Assembly: GCF_001612745.1 (NCBI RefSeq)
Contig: NZ_BDBA01000045.1
Coordinates: forward strand, 1-64,000
Length of the DNA stretch: 64,000 nt
From: Nocardia amamiensis NBRC 102102
GTDB taxonomy: Bacteria > Actinomycetota > Actinomycetes > Mycobacteriales > Mycobacteriaceae
Reading direction: 5' to 3'
Part shown: piece after piece, positions 42,648 to 52,020 of the stretch
Layout of the letters: every line of letters starts with the position of its first letter
Position numbering within the stretch: position 1 is the first letter of the stretch
The notes under the pieces: model-generated
Databases searched by the model: none
What the model saw: only the letters and a program-made list of their open reading frames with translations
Told to the model about the DNA's origin: nothing
Program-made: the position numbers and the translations under genes

Positions 42648-43453
42648 TTTTCGCCAACTCCTCGGATATCGGTTCCGTAACAAAGTGACGCCGGTCCGAG
42701 AGTAACTGTGCGCCGAAGACACGTGGGTGAGTTCCCTTCCGATATCCGGGTATTCACCACGACCGCGGAGTTCGCCGCTCAGGTGCCGAGGCCCAACAGT
42801 CGACCTCGGCGCAGTACAAGATCGGACCCGCGAACGTCAGGTGAGCGCTACAGGTCGTATCCGCGGCGGCAGTGGCGCCGTACCGGTACCTCGGGTCAGC
42901 TCGGCCACCGCGTCGGTGGTCCCGGCCACCGATTGCTCGAACTGCGCCTGCGCATTCACAACTCCCACCCTAGCGAGCTACGCGCGGGTAGGTGTCACTC
43001 CTGGTCCGGGTTGTCGCCCAAGGTTCAGGGCGCCGCTTCACGGGGGCACCCGTCCACCGGCTCCGCCGTGGACTCGGGACTCGGCACACGCCTGCCACAG
43101 TGGAGATCCGCCGACTCCACGCACCTCCGCCGAAATCATTGCGCCGCGCCAATGTCTGATGCAGAACTCCTGTGCCGCACAGCTTCGTCCGCCGATACCG
43201 GCCGCAGCCTTGGTGTGACCGCCATGCGACTTCACCGAACCGTCCGCCTCGTGGCGGCGTAGGTGCAGCCGTCCGCTAGCTCGGGCGCGTTCACCTCGAG
43301 CCGATGCGCGAAATCAGGGTGCAAAGCGCGCGGCCGAGCGACCCGCGCGACCGAGTTGCACCACTACCCGCGCAACGCGTGAGCCGTCAGCAGAGACGCG
43401 CGGCCCGACCGGGGTGGGTGCGAGTCGGCGGCACCCACCCCGCCGTAGCCGAC
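42648..43453. other. 806-bp spacer between ettA and gdh
   Basis: No gene of known family. Plus-strand frames are Ser/Arg-rich and unconvincing. One 40-codon minus-strand ORF (listed separately) is the only coding-like piece. The gdh promoter should lie in its left part. Confidence 0.4.
42837..42959 (-). CDS. Possible 40-aa small protein or gene fragment
   Basis: Starts at a GTG (42957-42959) just after a GGGAG, and is preceded by a TAGGGT -10-like box. The translation begins NAQAQFEQSVAGTTDAVAEL and looks like a helical start with normal codon use, then turns Pro/Arg-rich. It could be a small gene upstream of gdh or the relic of a longer one. Weak support. Confidence 0.25.
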   Translation of the reverse strand: MNAQAQFEQSVAGTTDAVAELTRGTGTAPLPPRIRPVALT

Positions 43454-45130
43454 TCAGCCGCGGGTCAGCTTCCGGTGCGTAACCCGGTGCGGGCGGGCCG
43501 CTTCCGGGCCGAGACGCTCCACCTTGTTCGCCTCGTACGCCTCGAAGTTGCCTTCGAACCAGAACCACTTGGCGTCGTTGTCCGCGTCGCCCTCCCACGC
43601 GAGGATGTGGGTGCAGGTGCGGTCGAGGAACCAGCGGTCGTGCGAGATGACCACGGCGCAGCCGGGGAACTGATCCAGGGCGTGCTCCAGCGAGCCGAGG
43701 GTCTCCACGTCGAGATCGTTGGTCGGCTCGTCGAGCAGAATCAGGTTGCCGCCCTGCTTGAGGGTCAGCGCCAGGTTGAGGCGGTTGCGCTCACCACCGG
43801 AGAGCACCCCCGCGGGCTTCTGCTGGTCCGGTCCCTTGAAACCGAAGGCGCTCACGTAGGCGCGCGACGGCATCTCCTGCTGGCCGACCTCGATGTAGTC
43901 CAGGCCGTCGGAGACCACCTGCCACACCGTCTTCTTCGGGTCGATGCCCGCACGGTTCTGGTCGACGTAGCTCAGCTCGACCGTCTCGCCGACCTTCACT
44001 TCGCCGCTGTCGGGCTGCTCGAGCCCGACGATGGTCTTGAACAGCGTGGTCTTACCGACACCGTTCGGCCCGATGACACCGACGATGCCGTTGCGGGGCA
44101 GCGTGAACGACAGATCCTTGATCAGCTGGCGGTCGCCGAAGCCCTTGTCCAGGTGCTCGACCTCCACCACCACATTGCCCAGACGCGGGCCGTGCGGAAT
44201 CTGGATCTCTTCGAAGTCCAGCTTCCGCATCTTCTCGGCCTCGGCCGCCATCTCCTCGTACCGACCGAGGCGGGCCTTGTTCTTCGCCTGCCTGGCCTTG
44301 GCGCCGGAACGCACCCAGGCGAGTTCTTCCTTGAGCCGCTTCTGCAGCTTCTGGTCCTTCTTGCCCTGCACCTCGAGGCGCTCGGCCTTCTTCTCCAAGT
44401 AGGTGGAGTAATTGCCCTCATAGGGGTAGGCACGGCCGCGGTCGAGCTCGAGAATCCACTGCGCGACGTTGTCCAGGAAGTACCGGTCGTGGGTGACCGC
44501 AAGCACGGCGCCCTGGTACTGCGCGAGGTGCTGCTCGAGCCAGTTCACGCTCTCCGCGTCCAAGTGGTTGGTCGGCTCGTCGAGCAGCAGCAGGTCGGGC
44601 TTGCTCAGCAGCAGCTTGCACAGCGCGACCCGGCGGCGCTCGCCACCGGAGAGAGTGGTGACCGGCTCGTCCGGCGGCGGGCAGCGCAGCGCGTCCATCG
44701 CCTGCTCGAGCTGCGAGTCGATGTCCCACGCGTCGGCGTGGTCCAGCTCCTCCTGGAGCTTGCCCATCTCGTCCATGAGCTCGTCGGAGTAGTCGGTGGC
44801 CATCAGCTCGGCGATCTCGTTGAAGCGGTCCAGCTTGACCTTGATCTCGCCGAGACCCTCCTCGACGTTGCCGCGGACGGTCTTCTCCTCGTTCAGCGGG
44901 GGCTCCTGCTGGAGGATGCCGACCGTGGCACCGGAAGCGAGGAAGGCGTCACCGTTGTTCGGCTGGTCCAGTCCGGCCATGATCTTCAGCACGCTGGATT
45001 TACCCGCGCCGTTCGGGCCGACGACGCCGATCTTGGCGCCGGGAAGGAAGTTCAAGGTGACATCGTCGAGCACGACTTTGTCGCCGTGCGCCTTGCGAAC
45101 CTTCTTCATCTGGTAAATGAACTCAGCCAT
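43454..45130 (-). CDS. ettA: Energy-dependent translational throttle ABC-F protein EttA
   Basis: 558 aa, two ABC domains without membrane segments: GPNGAGKSS and LSGGERRR...LLLDEPTNHLD in the first, GPNGVGKTT and LSGGERNR...LLDEPTNDLD in the second, joined by the charged P-site interaction linker (KKDQKLQKRLKEELAWVR). It binds the ribosomal E site and gates entry into elongation according to ATP/ADP. Corresponds to mycobacterial Rv2477c and lies between ssb and gdh as there. Confidence 0.95.
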   Translation of the reverse strand: MAEFIYQMKKVRKAHGDKVVLDDVTLNFLPGAKIGVVGPNGAGKSSVLKIMAGLDQPNNGDAFLASGATVGILQQEPPLNEEKTVRGNVEEGLGEIKVKLDRFNEIAELMATDYSDELMDEMGKLQEELDHADAWDIDSQLEQAMDALRCPPPDEPVTTLSGGERRRVALCKLLLSKPDLLLLDEPTNHLDAESVNWLEQHLAQYQGAVLAVTHDRYFLDNVAQWILELDRGRAYPYEGNYSTYLEKKAERLEVQGKKDQKLQKRLKEELAWVRSGAKARQAKNKARLGRYEEMAAEAEKMRKLDFEEIQIPHGPRLGNVVVEVEHLDKGFGDRQLIKDLSFTLPRNGIVGVIGPNGVGKTTLFKTIVGLEQPDSGEVKVGETVELSYVDQNRAGIDPKKTVWQVVSDGLDYIEVGQQEMPSRAYVSAFGFKGPDQQKPAGVLSGGERNRLNLALTLKQGGNLILLDEPTNDLDVETLGSLEHALDQFPGCAVVISHDRWFLDRTCTHILAWEGDADNDAKWFWFEGNFEAYEANKVERLGPEAARPHRVTHRKLTRG

Positions 45131-45210
45131 AAGTGTGCAGCCTATCGGTGCGGGATACGAGAGGACGAAGCAGAGCCACCACTGCCGCCGGACGAAAACC
45201 GGTCATGCGG

Positions 45211-45708
45211 TCAAGTACCGACGGGCTCGGGCACGCTGCCGCGGGGAGGTGTGGAGCCTACGGCCGCGACGTCCTCCCCCGGCGCGTCGCCGACCGGCTC
45301 CCGATTGTCAGCGCTCGAACCCGCCGAAGTATTCCGCGGCGCCGGATCGGACCATCGCGTCACCTGCGCGGCACAGCGGGACAGGTCCGGCCCGACCGCG
45401 GTGGCGCGCATCTCCAGATCCCGGCGCTCGACGCCGTCCTTGCTGCGGTATTCGTGCGAGCGCAGCTGACCGTAGGCGATGATCGGGTCGCCGCGGCGCA
45501 GCGACGCCTCGACCCCCGCCACCAACCTGCGCCAGCAGCTGACGGTGAGATACAGCGTGCCGTTGTCCACCCACTGCCCCGAGGTGTGATCGAGCCTGCG
45601 GGAGTTACTCGCCAGCCGGAACGTGACCACCTGTTCGCCATTGGTCAGGTCCCGCTTGATCGGATGAGTAGCGATCGTTCCGATGACGGTCGCGTTCGCC
45701 TCGTACAT
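45211..45708 (-). CDS. ssb: Single-stranded DNA-binding protein (second, SsbB-like)
   Basis: 165 aa from the ATG at 45706-45708 with AAGGGG six bases upstream. OB-fold: MYEANATVIGTIATHPIKRD, then WVDNGTLYLTVSCWRRLVAGVEASLRRGDPIIAYG, then an acidic, Pro-rich tail. It lacks the usual DDDIPF C-terminal tip of the primary SSB, so it is the paralogue type. Position next to ettA matches mycobacterial Rv2478c. Confidence 0.9.
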   Translation of the reverse strand: MYEANATVIGTIATHPIKRDLTNGEQVVTFRLASNSRRLDHTSGQWVDNGTLYLTVSCWRRLVAGVEASLRRGDPIIAYGQLRSHEYRSKDGVERRDLEMRATAVGPDLSRCAAQVTRWSDPAPRNTSAGSSADNREPVGDAPGEDVAAVGSTPPRGSVPEPVGT

Positions 45709-45868
45709 AGTTGGCCCCTTCGCATTCGGATCCGGGCTGGTCCGGATTTCCTCCCCCTCCAGGAGGGCACCTCCAGCGTGCTCGGAATCCACGCGCGGCG
45801 GGAGACCCGATCCGCGAATGTGCACAACTGTCCGACTTGTGAAAATCGGATCTTTCATAGGCGCTAGG

Positions 45869-46837
45869 TCAGAACACAGCAACGTCGGTGTTCGCACCGC
45901 ACAGGACGACGATCGGCCGCTCATCCGGCGCAGGGACGTACGCGCCGCTGTGAATGGCGGCCAGCGCCGCGGCTCCGGTCAACTCGACCAGGATGCGGAA
46001 CTCACGCCACAGGTATTCCCGCGCCGCGCCGATCGCGTCCTCGCTGACCAGCAGCGACCGCACACCGTTGCGGCGGGCGACATCGAGAGCGATGTCACCG
46101 ATCCGGGTCGGGCCGAGCGAATCCACGGTGACCCGGGATCCGGCCACATCCACGGGATGGTCCGCCTCGAGCGCCGCACCGAGGATGGCTGCCCCCTCGG
46201 GCTCGATCCCGATCACCTGCTGACGGCGCCCGAGCGCGGCCGCGATCCCGGCGACCAATCCGCCGCCGCCCACCGCGGCCAGCACCGGTGGTCGTCCACG
46301 CACCTGATCCTCGAGCTCGAGCCCGATCACGCCGATCCCGGCGACCACGGCGGGCAGGTCGTAGGCGTGCAGCAACAGCGCGCCACGATCGGCGGCGAGT
46401 TCGGTCGCGTGCCGCCGGGCCTCGGCATAGCTGGTTCCATACCAGAGCACTTCGGCGCCGTGCGACCACATCGCCGCGACCTTGGTGTGCGGCGCGGTCT
46501 CCGGCACCACCACGGTGCAGGACTTGCCCAGTCGGGCGGCGGCCAGCGCGGCCGCGATGCCCGCGTTGCCGCCGGAGGCGATGACGACCTGATCGATGCC
46601 CTGCCCCGACTCCAGCAGCGCGTTCAGGCTGCCGCGTACCTTGAACGTCCCGGCGTGCTGGAGGTGCTCGAGCTTCAGCGTCACCGGCACCGGACCCGAC
46701 GGGCTCGCGACGGACGTGTGGAAGACCGGGGTCTTGCGGATCTGCCCGGCCATCCGCCTGCGCGCGCTTCGCACGTCCGACCGTTGCACCCGCCCGATCG
46801 GTCTGTGTGCGGAGACCGCGGTGGCGCGTTCACTCAC
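45869..46837 (-). CDS. PLP-dependent threonine/serine dehydratase-like enzyme
   Basis: 322 aa from a GTG that overlaps the upstream stop (GTGA). Fold type II PLP enzyme: the Lys motif AGTFKVRGSLNALL, the Ser/Asn-Gly loop ASGGNAGIAAALAAA, and the Gly-rich phosphate cup VGGGGLVAGIAAAL. Serine/threonine dehydratase or serine racemase-type activity is expected; there is no C-terminal ACT domain, so it is a catabolic or unregulated form. It is coupled to the copper/oxidase assembly gene without an evident functional link. Confidence 0.82.
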   Translation of the reverse strand: MSERATAVSAHRPIGRVQRSDVRSARRRMAGQIRKTPVFHTSVASPSGPVPVTLKLEHLQHAGTFKVRGSLNALLESGQGIDQVVIASGGNAGIAAALAAARLGKSCTVVVPETAPHTKVAAMWSHGAEVLWYGTSYAEARRHATELAADRGALLLHAYDLPAVVAGIGVIGLELEDQVRGRPPVLAAVGGGGLVAGIAAALGRRQQVIGIEPEGAAILGAALEADHPVDVAGSRVTVDSLGPTRIGDIALDVARRNGVRSLLVSEDAIGAAREYLWREFRILVELTGAAALAAIHSGAYVPAPDERPIVVLCGANTDVAVF

Positions 46838-48867
46838 TTGCGCACTTCTCCATCTCGCTTGGCCAGTTCGGCGAACATGGCGTTGTGTGCGGCGAGGGCG
46901 GCGCCGTTGTCGCGTTCGGCGGCTCGATCGGTGCGCTGCGCGAGCCGTTGGTCGCTGCGAGACCATTGGATCAGCAACGCCAGCATCACCACCACCAGGG
47001 GAACCTCGCCGCTTGCCCAGGCCAGGCTGCCGCCGGTGCGCTGGTCGCCGAGCAGATCGGCGTTCCAGCCGAGGCCGAGGCTGCGGTAGAACCAGCCACC
47101 CAGCACCGTGGCCATGCTCATCAGCGCGACCCCGAAGAACGCGTGGAACGGCAGCGAGCCGAACACCATGGCGAGCTTGGTCAGCGGCTGTACCTGCCGA
47201 GGTTTGGGATCGATGCCGATCACCACCCAGTAGAACAGGTAACCGCTGAACAAGAAGTGCACATTCATCAGCAGGTGCGCCGCATGCGAGTCGGCGTAGG
47301 CGTCGAAGATGCCGCCCAGGTACAGCGCGTAGAAACCGGCGACGAAGATCGCCGAGGCCACGACCGGATGGGTCAGGAAACGCGACACCGGGTTGTGCAC
47401 CGCTGCCAAGAGCCATTCCCGCGGACCCGGCACGCCGCCGCGGCCCGCCGGCTTCAGCGCCCGCAGTGCCAGCGTCACCACTCCACCCAGTGCGAACAGG
47501 ATCGGTGCCAGCATCGACAGCGCCATGTGCGCACCCATGTGCACACTGAACATCGCGGGCGAATACCGGCCGACTCCGGAGGATGTCGCGATCAGCAGCA
47601 CCACACAGCCGGACAGCCACGCGAGCGTGCGCCCGGCCGGCCACGCGTCCCCGCGCGCACGCAGCCGCCGCACACCGAGCAGATACAGCACCGCAAGCAC
47701 GATCGACAGCGTTCCGAAGATCAGGTCGAACCGCCAGTCGAACAGCAGCCGGGCAAGGGTCGGGGGCCCGGCCAAGTTGTAGCCGAGTTCCACTTCGGCC
47801 GGTGTGGGAACCGAGTCGGGCGGTGGCGGCGGCGTGCGCCCGAGCCCTACGGCGAGGCCGACGGTCGCGGCGAAGATCAACACCTCGACACCCGCGTACC
47901 GCACCAGCGCGGCGCGATCAGCGGCATCCGCCGCCAACGCGGGCAGCGCGGCGCGGCGCTGGAGATAGCCGAACACCCCCAGCAGCACCAGCGCGGCGGC
48001 TTTGGCCAGCACCAGCCTGCCGTAGGTACTGGTGAACAGTTCGTCCAGTGGTACCCGCACCCACGAGTTGAGCACGCCGCTGACCGCGATCACGGCGAAG
48101 GCGACGGTCGCGGTCAGCGAGAAACGCCGCGCCGCCACATCGGTGTACGCACCGCCGCGCAGGGCGTGCGCCAGCACCGCGAACAGTCCGCCGACCCAGA
48201 CCGCGGACGAAACCAGGTGCAGGATCAGGCTGTTGGTGGCGACATCGTGCGATCCACCCGAGGACGAATGTCCGGTCAACGCCAATGGCATCATCGTGAG
48301 GATCGAGGCGCCGAACAACGCGGGCGTCCAGCCCCAGCGCAACGCCAACCTGCACCCGACCGCGACGATCAGCGCGAAGATCACAGTGGTGCGCCAGGCA
48401 CCGGCCAATTCGATCTGCGCGATCGCCCGCCACAGACTCTCCGGCCGGAGGATGGCGGTCACCGGCTGGCCCGTGGTGTCGGAGACGGTGAGCGGCACGA
48501 GCAGCGCCGCGCAACACGCCCAGACCAGCGCGAAGTTGGATGCCCTTCGCACCGCGCGGTACCCGCCGACGTCCAGCAGGCCGTTCGGCTGTGGCGGCAC
48601 CAGGAACGCCGCGAACAGCAATGAGCCGACCGTCAGCGCCGCGGACAGATCGGCCAGCGCACGCACCGCGGGCAGCCCGTAGGTGGTCGACGCGCCCGGG
48701 TCCGGAATGCCGAGCAAGCTCAGTGCCTGCGCCGCGGACAGCCCCACCACCAGCGCCGCGACCACGGCCGCGATGGCGCCGGACAACGCCGTGACCGCCG
48801 CGAACGCCGCCCTGGGCCGGGAAGCCTCGGCATCAGCAGCGGTGGACGGGGCAGACGCGGACGACAT
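46834..48867 (-). CDS. CopD-CtaG fusion: copper transport / cytochrome oxidase assembly protein
   Basis: 677 aa with about 15 membrane helices. The N-terminal half resembles CopD, with conserved His in ALTGHSSSGGSHD and VWVGGLFAVLAHA. The C-terminal half resembles the caa3-assembly factor CtaG, with the His-rich loop SVHMGAHMALSMLAPILFALGG and LLMNVHFLFSGYLFYW. Similar fusions occur in mycobacteria. It probably delivers copper across the membrane to the oxidase Cu sites. It overlaps the downstream dehydratase start. Confidence 0.85.
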   Translation of the reverse strand: MSSASAPSTAADAEASRPRAAFAAVTALSGAIAAVVAALVVGLSAAQALSLLGIPDPGASTTYGLPAVRALADLSAALTVGSLLFAAFLVPPQPNGLLDVGGYRAVRRASNFALVWACCAALLVPLTVSDTTGQPVTAILRPESLWRAIAQIELAGAWRTTVIFALIVAVGCRLALRWGWTPALFGASILTMMPLALTGHSSSGGSHDVATNSLILHLVSSAVWVGGLFAVLAHALRGGAYTDVAARRFSLTATVAFAVIAVSGVLNSWVRVPLDELFTSTYGRLVLAKAAALVLLGVFGYLQRRAALPALAADAADRAALVRYAGVEVLIFAATVGLAVGLGRTPPPPPDSVPTPAEVELGYNLAGPPTLARLLFDWRFDLIFGTLSIVLAVLYLLGVRRLRARGDAWPAGRTLAWLSGCVVLLIATSSGVGRYSPAMFSVHMGAHMALSMLAPILFALGGVVTLALRALKPAGRGGVPGPREWLLAAVHNPVSRFLTHPVVASAIFVAGFYALYLGGIFDAYADSHAAHLLMNVHFLFSGYLFYWVVIGIDPKPRQVQPLTKLAMVFGSLPFHAFFGVALMSMATVLGGWFYRSLGLGWNADLLGDQRTGGSLAWASGEVPLVVVMLALLIQWSRSDQRLAQRTDRAAERDNGAALAAHNAMFAELAKRDGEVRK

Positions 48868-49015
48868 GCGATTGAGCGTAGTTCGGCGAGTATTCCGTGG
48901 CCCGGTCGGGTTTGGGCGGATATTCTGGGCCGCGGATCACCACAGTGCGTCGACTACGGTCTCGGGGTGGCTGAAACGTTGCTGCTGCTAAGAAACGAGC
49001 GACCTGGACGGTCGC

Positions 49016-49021
49016 TATAAT
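49016..49021 (+). promoter_or_regulatory. TATAAT -10 box of tRNA-Arg
   Basis: Consensus TATAAT 47 bp before the tRNA, directly after a GCGACC-TGGAC-GGTCGC hairpin; no good -35 is visible. Confidence 0.5.
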
Positions 49022-49068
49022 TGCCCCGCTGGACAGCACGGCCAATGTCGGCCATGGTGGAACCCACT

Positions 49069-49142
49069 GCCTCCGTAGCTCAGTTGGATAGAGCAAGGGC
49101 CTTCTAATCCCTAGGTCGCAGGTTCGATTCCTGCCGGGGGCG
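49069..49142 (+). tRNA. tRNA-Arg (TCT)
   Basis: Cloverleaf with acceptor GCCTCCG/CGGGGGC (one G-T pair), TTCGATTC T-loop and anticodon loop CTTCTAA (TCT). The CCA end is not encoded. Confidence 0.93.
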
Positions 49143-49146
49143 CAGC

Positions 49147-49184
49147 AGCACTGGTGACCAGCGACGATGCCGGTCCCCAGTGCT
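49147..49184 (+). terminator. Hairpin after tRNA-Arg
   Basis: Arms AGCACTGG (49147-49154) and CCAGTGCT (49177-49184) with further pairing inside (GTGACC/GGTC); a likely end of the tRNA transcript. Confidence 0.5.
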
Positions 49185-49443
49185 ATTACCCGCTAGCCGC
49201 GAAACTCAAACACCAAGAAATCTTTGCCGGGTGACCCGCTCCCCGTGTGAGTGGTGCGCGGATCCAGCCCCGCCCTGCCGACATCTTCGCGAGCCGGTTG
49301 CGGGACGGCACGCCGCACACGCGACCGTGCTGTCCGGTGCGTACAGCCGATCGCCGTGGACGGCGGAGTACACGCCGCAGTGAATTTCGAACCCCATCGA
49401 GCAACCGGCCCCGCTCCAGCGTTCAGTCTGCTTGAATCGATAT

Positions 49444-50274
49444 ATGTGCAGGTGGATGGCTTATTCAGGGGAGCCGATCCTGGCCGAGGCGCTGCTGTTC
49501 CGGCCGAAGCATTCGCTGATCGACCAGAGCTTGCACTCCCGGCTCGGCGCGACCACCACCAACGGCGACGGCTTCGGGATCGGCTGGTACGGCCTGGGCG
49601 GGCGACCGGCGGTGTTCAAGAGCATCGAACCGGCATGGAACGACGAGAACCTGCGGGAAGTCGCGGCACAGGTCCAGACACCGATGCTCTTCGCACACGT
49701 CCGCGCGTCGACCGGTACGTCGGTACAACGCAGCAACTGCCACCCGTTCCGGCACGGACACTGGTTGTGGATGCACAACGGGGCGCTGAACGGTTTCCAC
49801 GAGACCAAACGGGACCTGATCAACGCGGTGGGGTCATCACTCTTCCCCGACATCCAGGGTTCTACCGACTCGGAGCTGCTGTTCTTCCTCGCGCTGACGT
49901 TCGGACTGCCCGACGACCCGCTCGGCGCGGTCGCCCGTGCGGTCGGTATGGTCGAGGATGTCGGCCGCGCTCACGGCATCGCCGCGCCGGTCCAGATGAC
50001 TGTCGCGACCACCGACGGCAAGTCGATGTGGTTCTTCCGTTACTCCAGCGAACGGCAGACGCGAACGCTGTTCTACTCCACCGATGTCGCCACCCTCCGC
50101 GCGCTGCATCCCGAGGTCGAGATTCTGTATCAGCTGGGTGAGGAAGCTCGGTTCGTGGTCTCCGAGCCGCTGCGCGACCTACCCGGGGCGTGGAACGAAG
50201 TCCCGGAATCGTCGGCCGGTGTGATCTACCCAGGACACGACGAAATCGTCCCCTTCCAGCCGATCGCTCCGTGA
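49444..50274 (+). CDS. Class II glutamine amidotransferase
   Basis: 276 aa starting MCRWMAYSGEP, so that Met removal exposes the catalytic Cys2, as in GATase_4/EgtC-type Ntn hydrolases. Later conserved pieces are NGDGFGIGWYG, HVRASTGTSVQRSNCHPF and HNGALNGF. The longer frame upstream would bury the Cys, so this start is preferred. It hydrolyses glutamine or a gamma-glutamyl compound; no ergothioneine genes are adjacent, and an acceptor domain is absent, so the substrate is open. The start has no clear ribosome site and could be leaderless. Confidence 0.87.
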   Translation: MCRWMAYSGEPILAEALLFRPKHSLIDQSLHSRLGATTTNGDGFGIGWYGLGGRPAVFKSIEPAWNDENLREVAAQVQTPMLFAHVRASTGTSVQRSNCHPFRHGHWLWMHNGALNGFHETKRDLINAVGSSLFPDIQGSTDSELLFFLALTFGLPDDPLGAVARAVGMVEDVGRAHGIAAPVQMTVATTDGKSMWFFRYSSERQTRTLFYSTDVATLRALHPEVEILYQLGEEARFVVSEPLRDLPGAWNEVPESSAGVIYPGHDEIVPFQPIAP

Positions 50275-50464
50275 CGCGCGGCGGCCCGCATTCCGCTCGC
50301 CCTCGATCCATCCGACTCGCTGAGTTCGCCGCCGCTGGGCGTTCCCATGCCTGGGTAGCATCGAAAATGGTTCGGTAACAACCGATATCGAGGACGCGGA
50401 TCGCGACCGGGCCGACCGCGGCGCCGCACGGACCCGGTTCCGGTGGCTGTGGTCCTCCGCGGGA

Positions 50465-51610
50465 TTGTCGGGCCTGGCCGACGGGATCACCCGCATCCTC
50501 TTGCCGCTGTTGGTGGTCGCCGAGCATCCGCAACCGATGGCGCTCGCCGGGCTCACCGTGGCAACCATGGCTCCGTGGCTATTGTTCGCACTGCCGGCGG
50601 GGGTGCTGGTCGACCGATACGACAGACGGCTGATACTGCTGTGCAGCAACGGTGTTCGAGCGCTGGCGCTGGTGGCCGGGATGGCCGTGTGCACGCTGAC
50701 CGATGCGCTGCCGATTCTGTACGCCTTGGGGTTCACGCTCGGTATGGCCGAAACCCTGGCCGACACGGCGGCCCCCGCGATCCTGCCCCAGATTGTTCCG
50801 AGCGAGCACCTCGAGCGCGCCAACAGCAGGATCTACGCCCAGCAGGTCATCACCGGTATGGCGGCGCCGCCACTGGCGGCACTCCTGGTCGGCGCAGGTG
50901 CGCTGCCCGCGCTCGGCGCGGGCGGATCGCTCTACGCCGCGGCCGCCGTGCTGGTGCTCGGACTGGCCGCGGCGCCGGCTGCTCGCCGTGCCGAGAACAT
51001 CGCAGGCCGCTCGATGTGGCGGGACATCCGGACGGGAACCGCGTTCGTGCTCGCGCACCCGGCGCTGGCCCGCACCCTGGCGGTCAGCGCCCTCTACGCC
51101 ATCGTCTTCGCCGCCACCGGGTCCATGCTGGTGCTGCTGAGCTACCAGACGCTCGGGCTGGTCGAGACCGGATACGGCCTGCTGCTCACCATCGGCTCGA
51201 TCGGCTCGATCGCCGGGACCTGGATCGCGCCACGGCTCACCGCACGTCTGCCTCTGCTCACGGTGGCAGGTGCGACCTTGGTGCTGTCCGGGCTCGCCTA
51301 CGTCGTCTTGGGTGTCTCCAGCAGTGTCGCGGTCGCGGGCATCGCCCTTTTCTGCAATGGCATCTTCGTCATGAGCTGGAACATTCCTATGCTGTCGCTG
51401 CGACAGCGCCTGGCTCCGCCCGAATTGCAAGGCCGCGTGATGAGTGTTTCCCGCCTCTGCTCGTGGGGCATGATGCCGATCGGCGCGGTGTTCGGCGGTG
51501 TGCTGGCCGAGGCGGCGTCGGTCGGCACCGTGTTCGTGACCGCGGGAGTCGTCCTGATCGTCGGCTCGATCGCTCTGCTGGCTCCCCTGCGTTCGGAGGA
51601 ACTGATCTGA
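50465..51610 (+). CDS. MFS transporter
   Basis: 381 aa with about 11-12 membrane helices and the family loop motif GVLVDRYDRRLILLCSNGVRA after TM2 and LQGRVMSVSRLCSWGMMPIG near TM10, a pattern of multidrug/enterobactin-type exporters. The start is uncertain: TTG at 50465 is used, but the frame stays open to 50324, and RFRWLWSSAG just before it looks like the normal MFS N-terminus with no ATG or GTG to begin it. Either a rare start codon is used or a base change removed the start. Confidence 0.8.
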   Translation: MSGLADGITRILLPLLVVAEHPQPMALAGLTVATMAPWLLFALPAGVLVDRYDRRLILLCSNGVRALALVAGMAVCTLTDALPILYALGFTLGMAETLADTAAPAILPQIVPSEHLERANSRIYAQQVITGMAAPPLAALLVGAGALPALGAGGSLYAAAAVLVLGLAAAPAARRAENIAGRSMWRDIRTGTAFVLAHPALARTLAVSALYAIVFAATGSMLVLLSYQTLGLVETGYGLLLTIGSIGSIAGTWIAPRLTARLPLLTVAGATLVLSGLAYVVLGVSSSVAVAGIALFCNGIFVMSWNIPMLSLRQRLAPPELQGRVMSVSRLCSWGMMPIGAVFGGVLAEAASVGTVFVTAGVVLIVGSIALLAPLRSEELI

Positions 51611-51613
51611 CGG

Positions 51614-51644
51614 CGCGAGGGCCGGCGCTCCGCCGACCCTCGCG
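51614..51644. terminator. Bidirectional terminator hairpin
   Basis: 14-bp stem with one mismatch (CGCGAGGG-C-CGGCG against CGCCG-A-CCCTCGCG) and a CTC loop, between the convergent MFS and GRDP-like genes. Confidence 0.75.
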
Positions 51645-51654
51645 ACTCGTGGCT

Positions 51655-52020
51655 CTACTCCGTGGACTCCAGCTTCAGCAATTTGGCCACGCACACCGGA
51701 TTGTTGTGCGCGAGCAGGAAGCCGAAGTAGCTCTGGCAGAACTCGGCGTACCCGACCGGGTCACACTGGTGCGCATGCCAGGCCGAGTCGACCTCGAGGT
51801 CATCGGGCAGGTAGTCCTCGTGCATACCGCTGGCCCGCCACCGGCGCAGCGAGGCCTGGTAGCGGACGACCCGTTCGTCGATCTGCTCTTCGGTCAGCGC
51901 TGTCGAACCGGGCCAGAACCAATGTCCCGCACGCAGGTTTCCCTTGATATGGGTGGTGTCGAAGTCCGCGGGCGGAGTCAGTTCGACGTCCACATCCGAC
52001 AGATTGATCATCGCAGTCAT
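51655..52020 (-). CDS. Hypothetical protein with GRDP-like motif
   Basis: 121 aa from an ATG at 52018-52020 with AGGA five bases upstream. The C-terminal half contains VDSAWHAHQCDPVGYAEFC then QSYFGFLLAHNNP, close to the D-xx-WH-x-H...Y-xx-F-C...FG...H pattern of the glycine-rich-domain-protein-like family (PF07173-type), better known from plants and fungi. The conserved His residues suggest metal binding, but no activity is established. The remainder is acidic and soluble. It is monocistronic and convergent with the MFS gene. Confidence 0.55.
   Translation of the reverse strand: MTAMINLSDVDVELTPPADFDTTHIKGNLRAGHWFWPGSTALTEEQIDERVVRYQASLRRWRASGMHEDYLPDDLEVDSAWHAHQCDPVGYAEFCQSYFGFLLAHNNPVCVAKLLKLESTE

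Noticed and set aside
40248..42680. 810-codon plus-strand open frame
   Set aside because: Antisense to the well-conserved NAD-GDH gene; rich in Arg/His/Gln/Gly with no domain, a typical high-GC mirror frame.
42708..43262. 184-codon plus-strand frame between gdh and ettA
   Set aside because: Low-complexity Ser/Arg translation, no ribosome site; overlapping alternative frames are equally open.
46807..48624. 605-codon plus-strand open frame
   Set aside because: Antisense to the CopD-CtaG membrane protein; Gln/Arg/His-rich with no hydrophobic or domain pattern.
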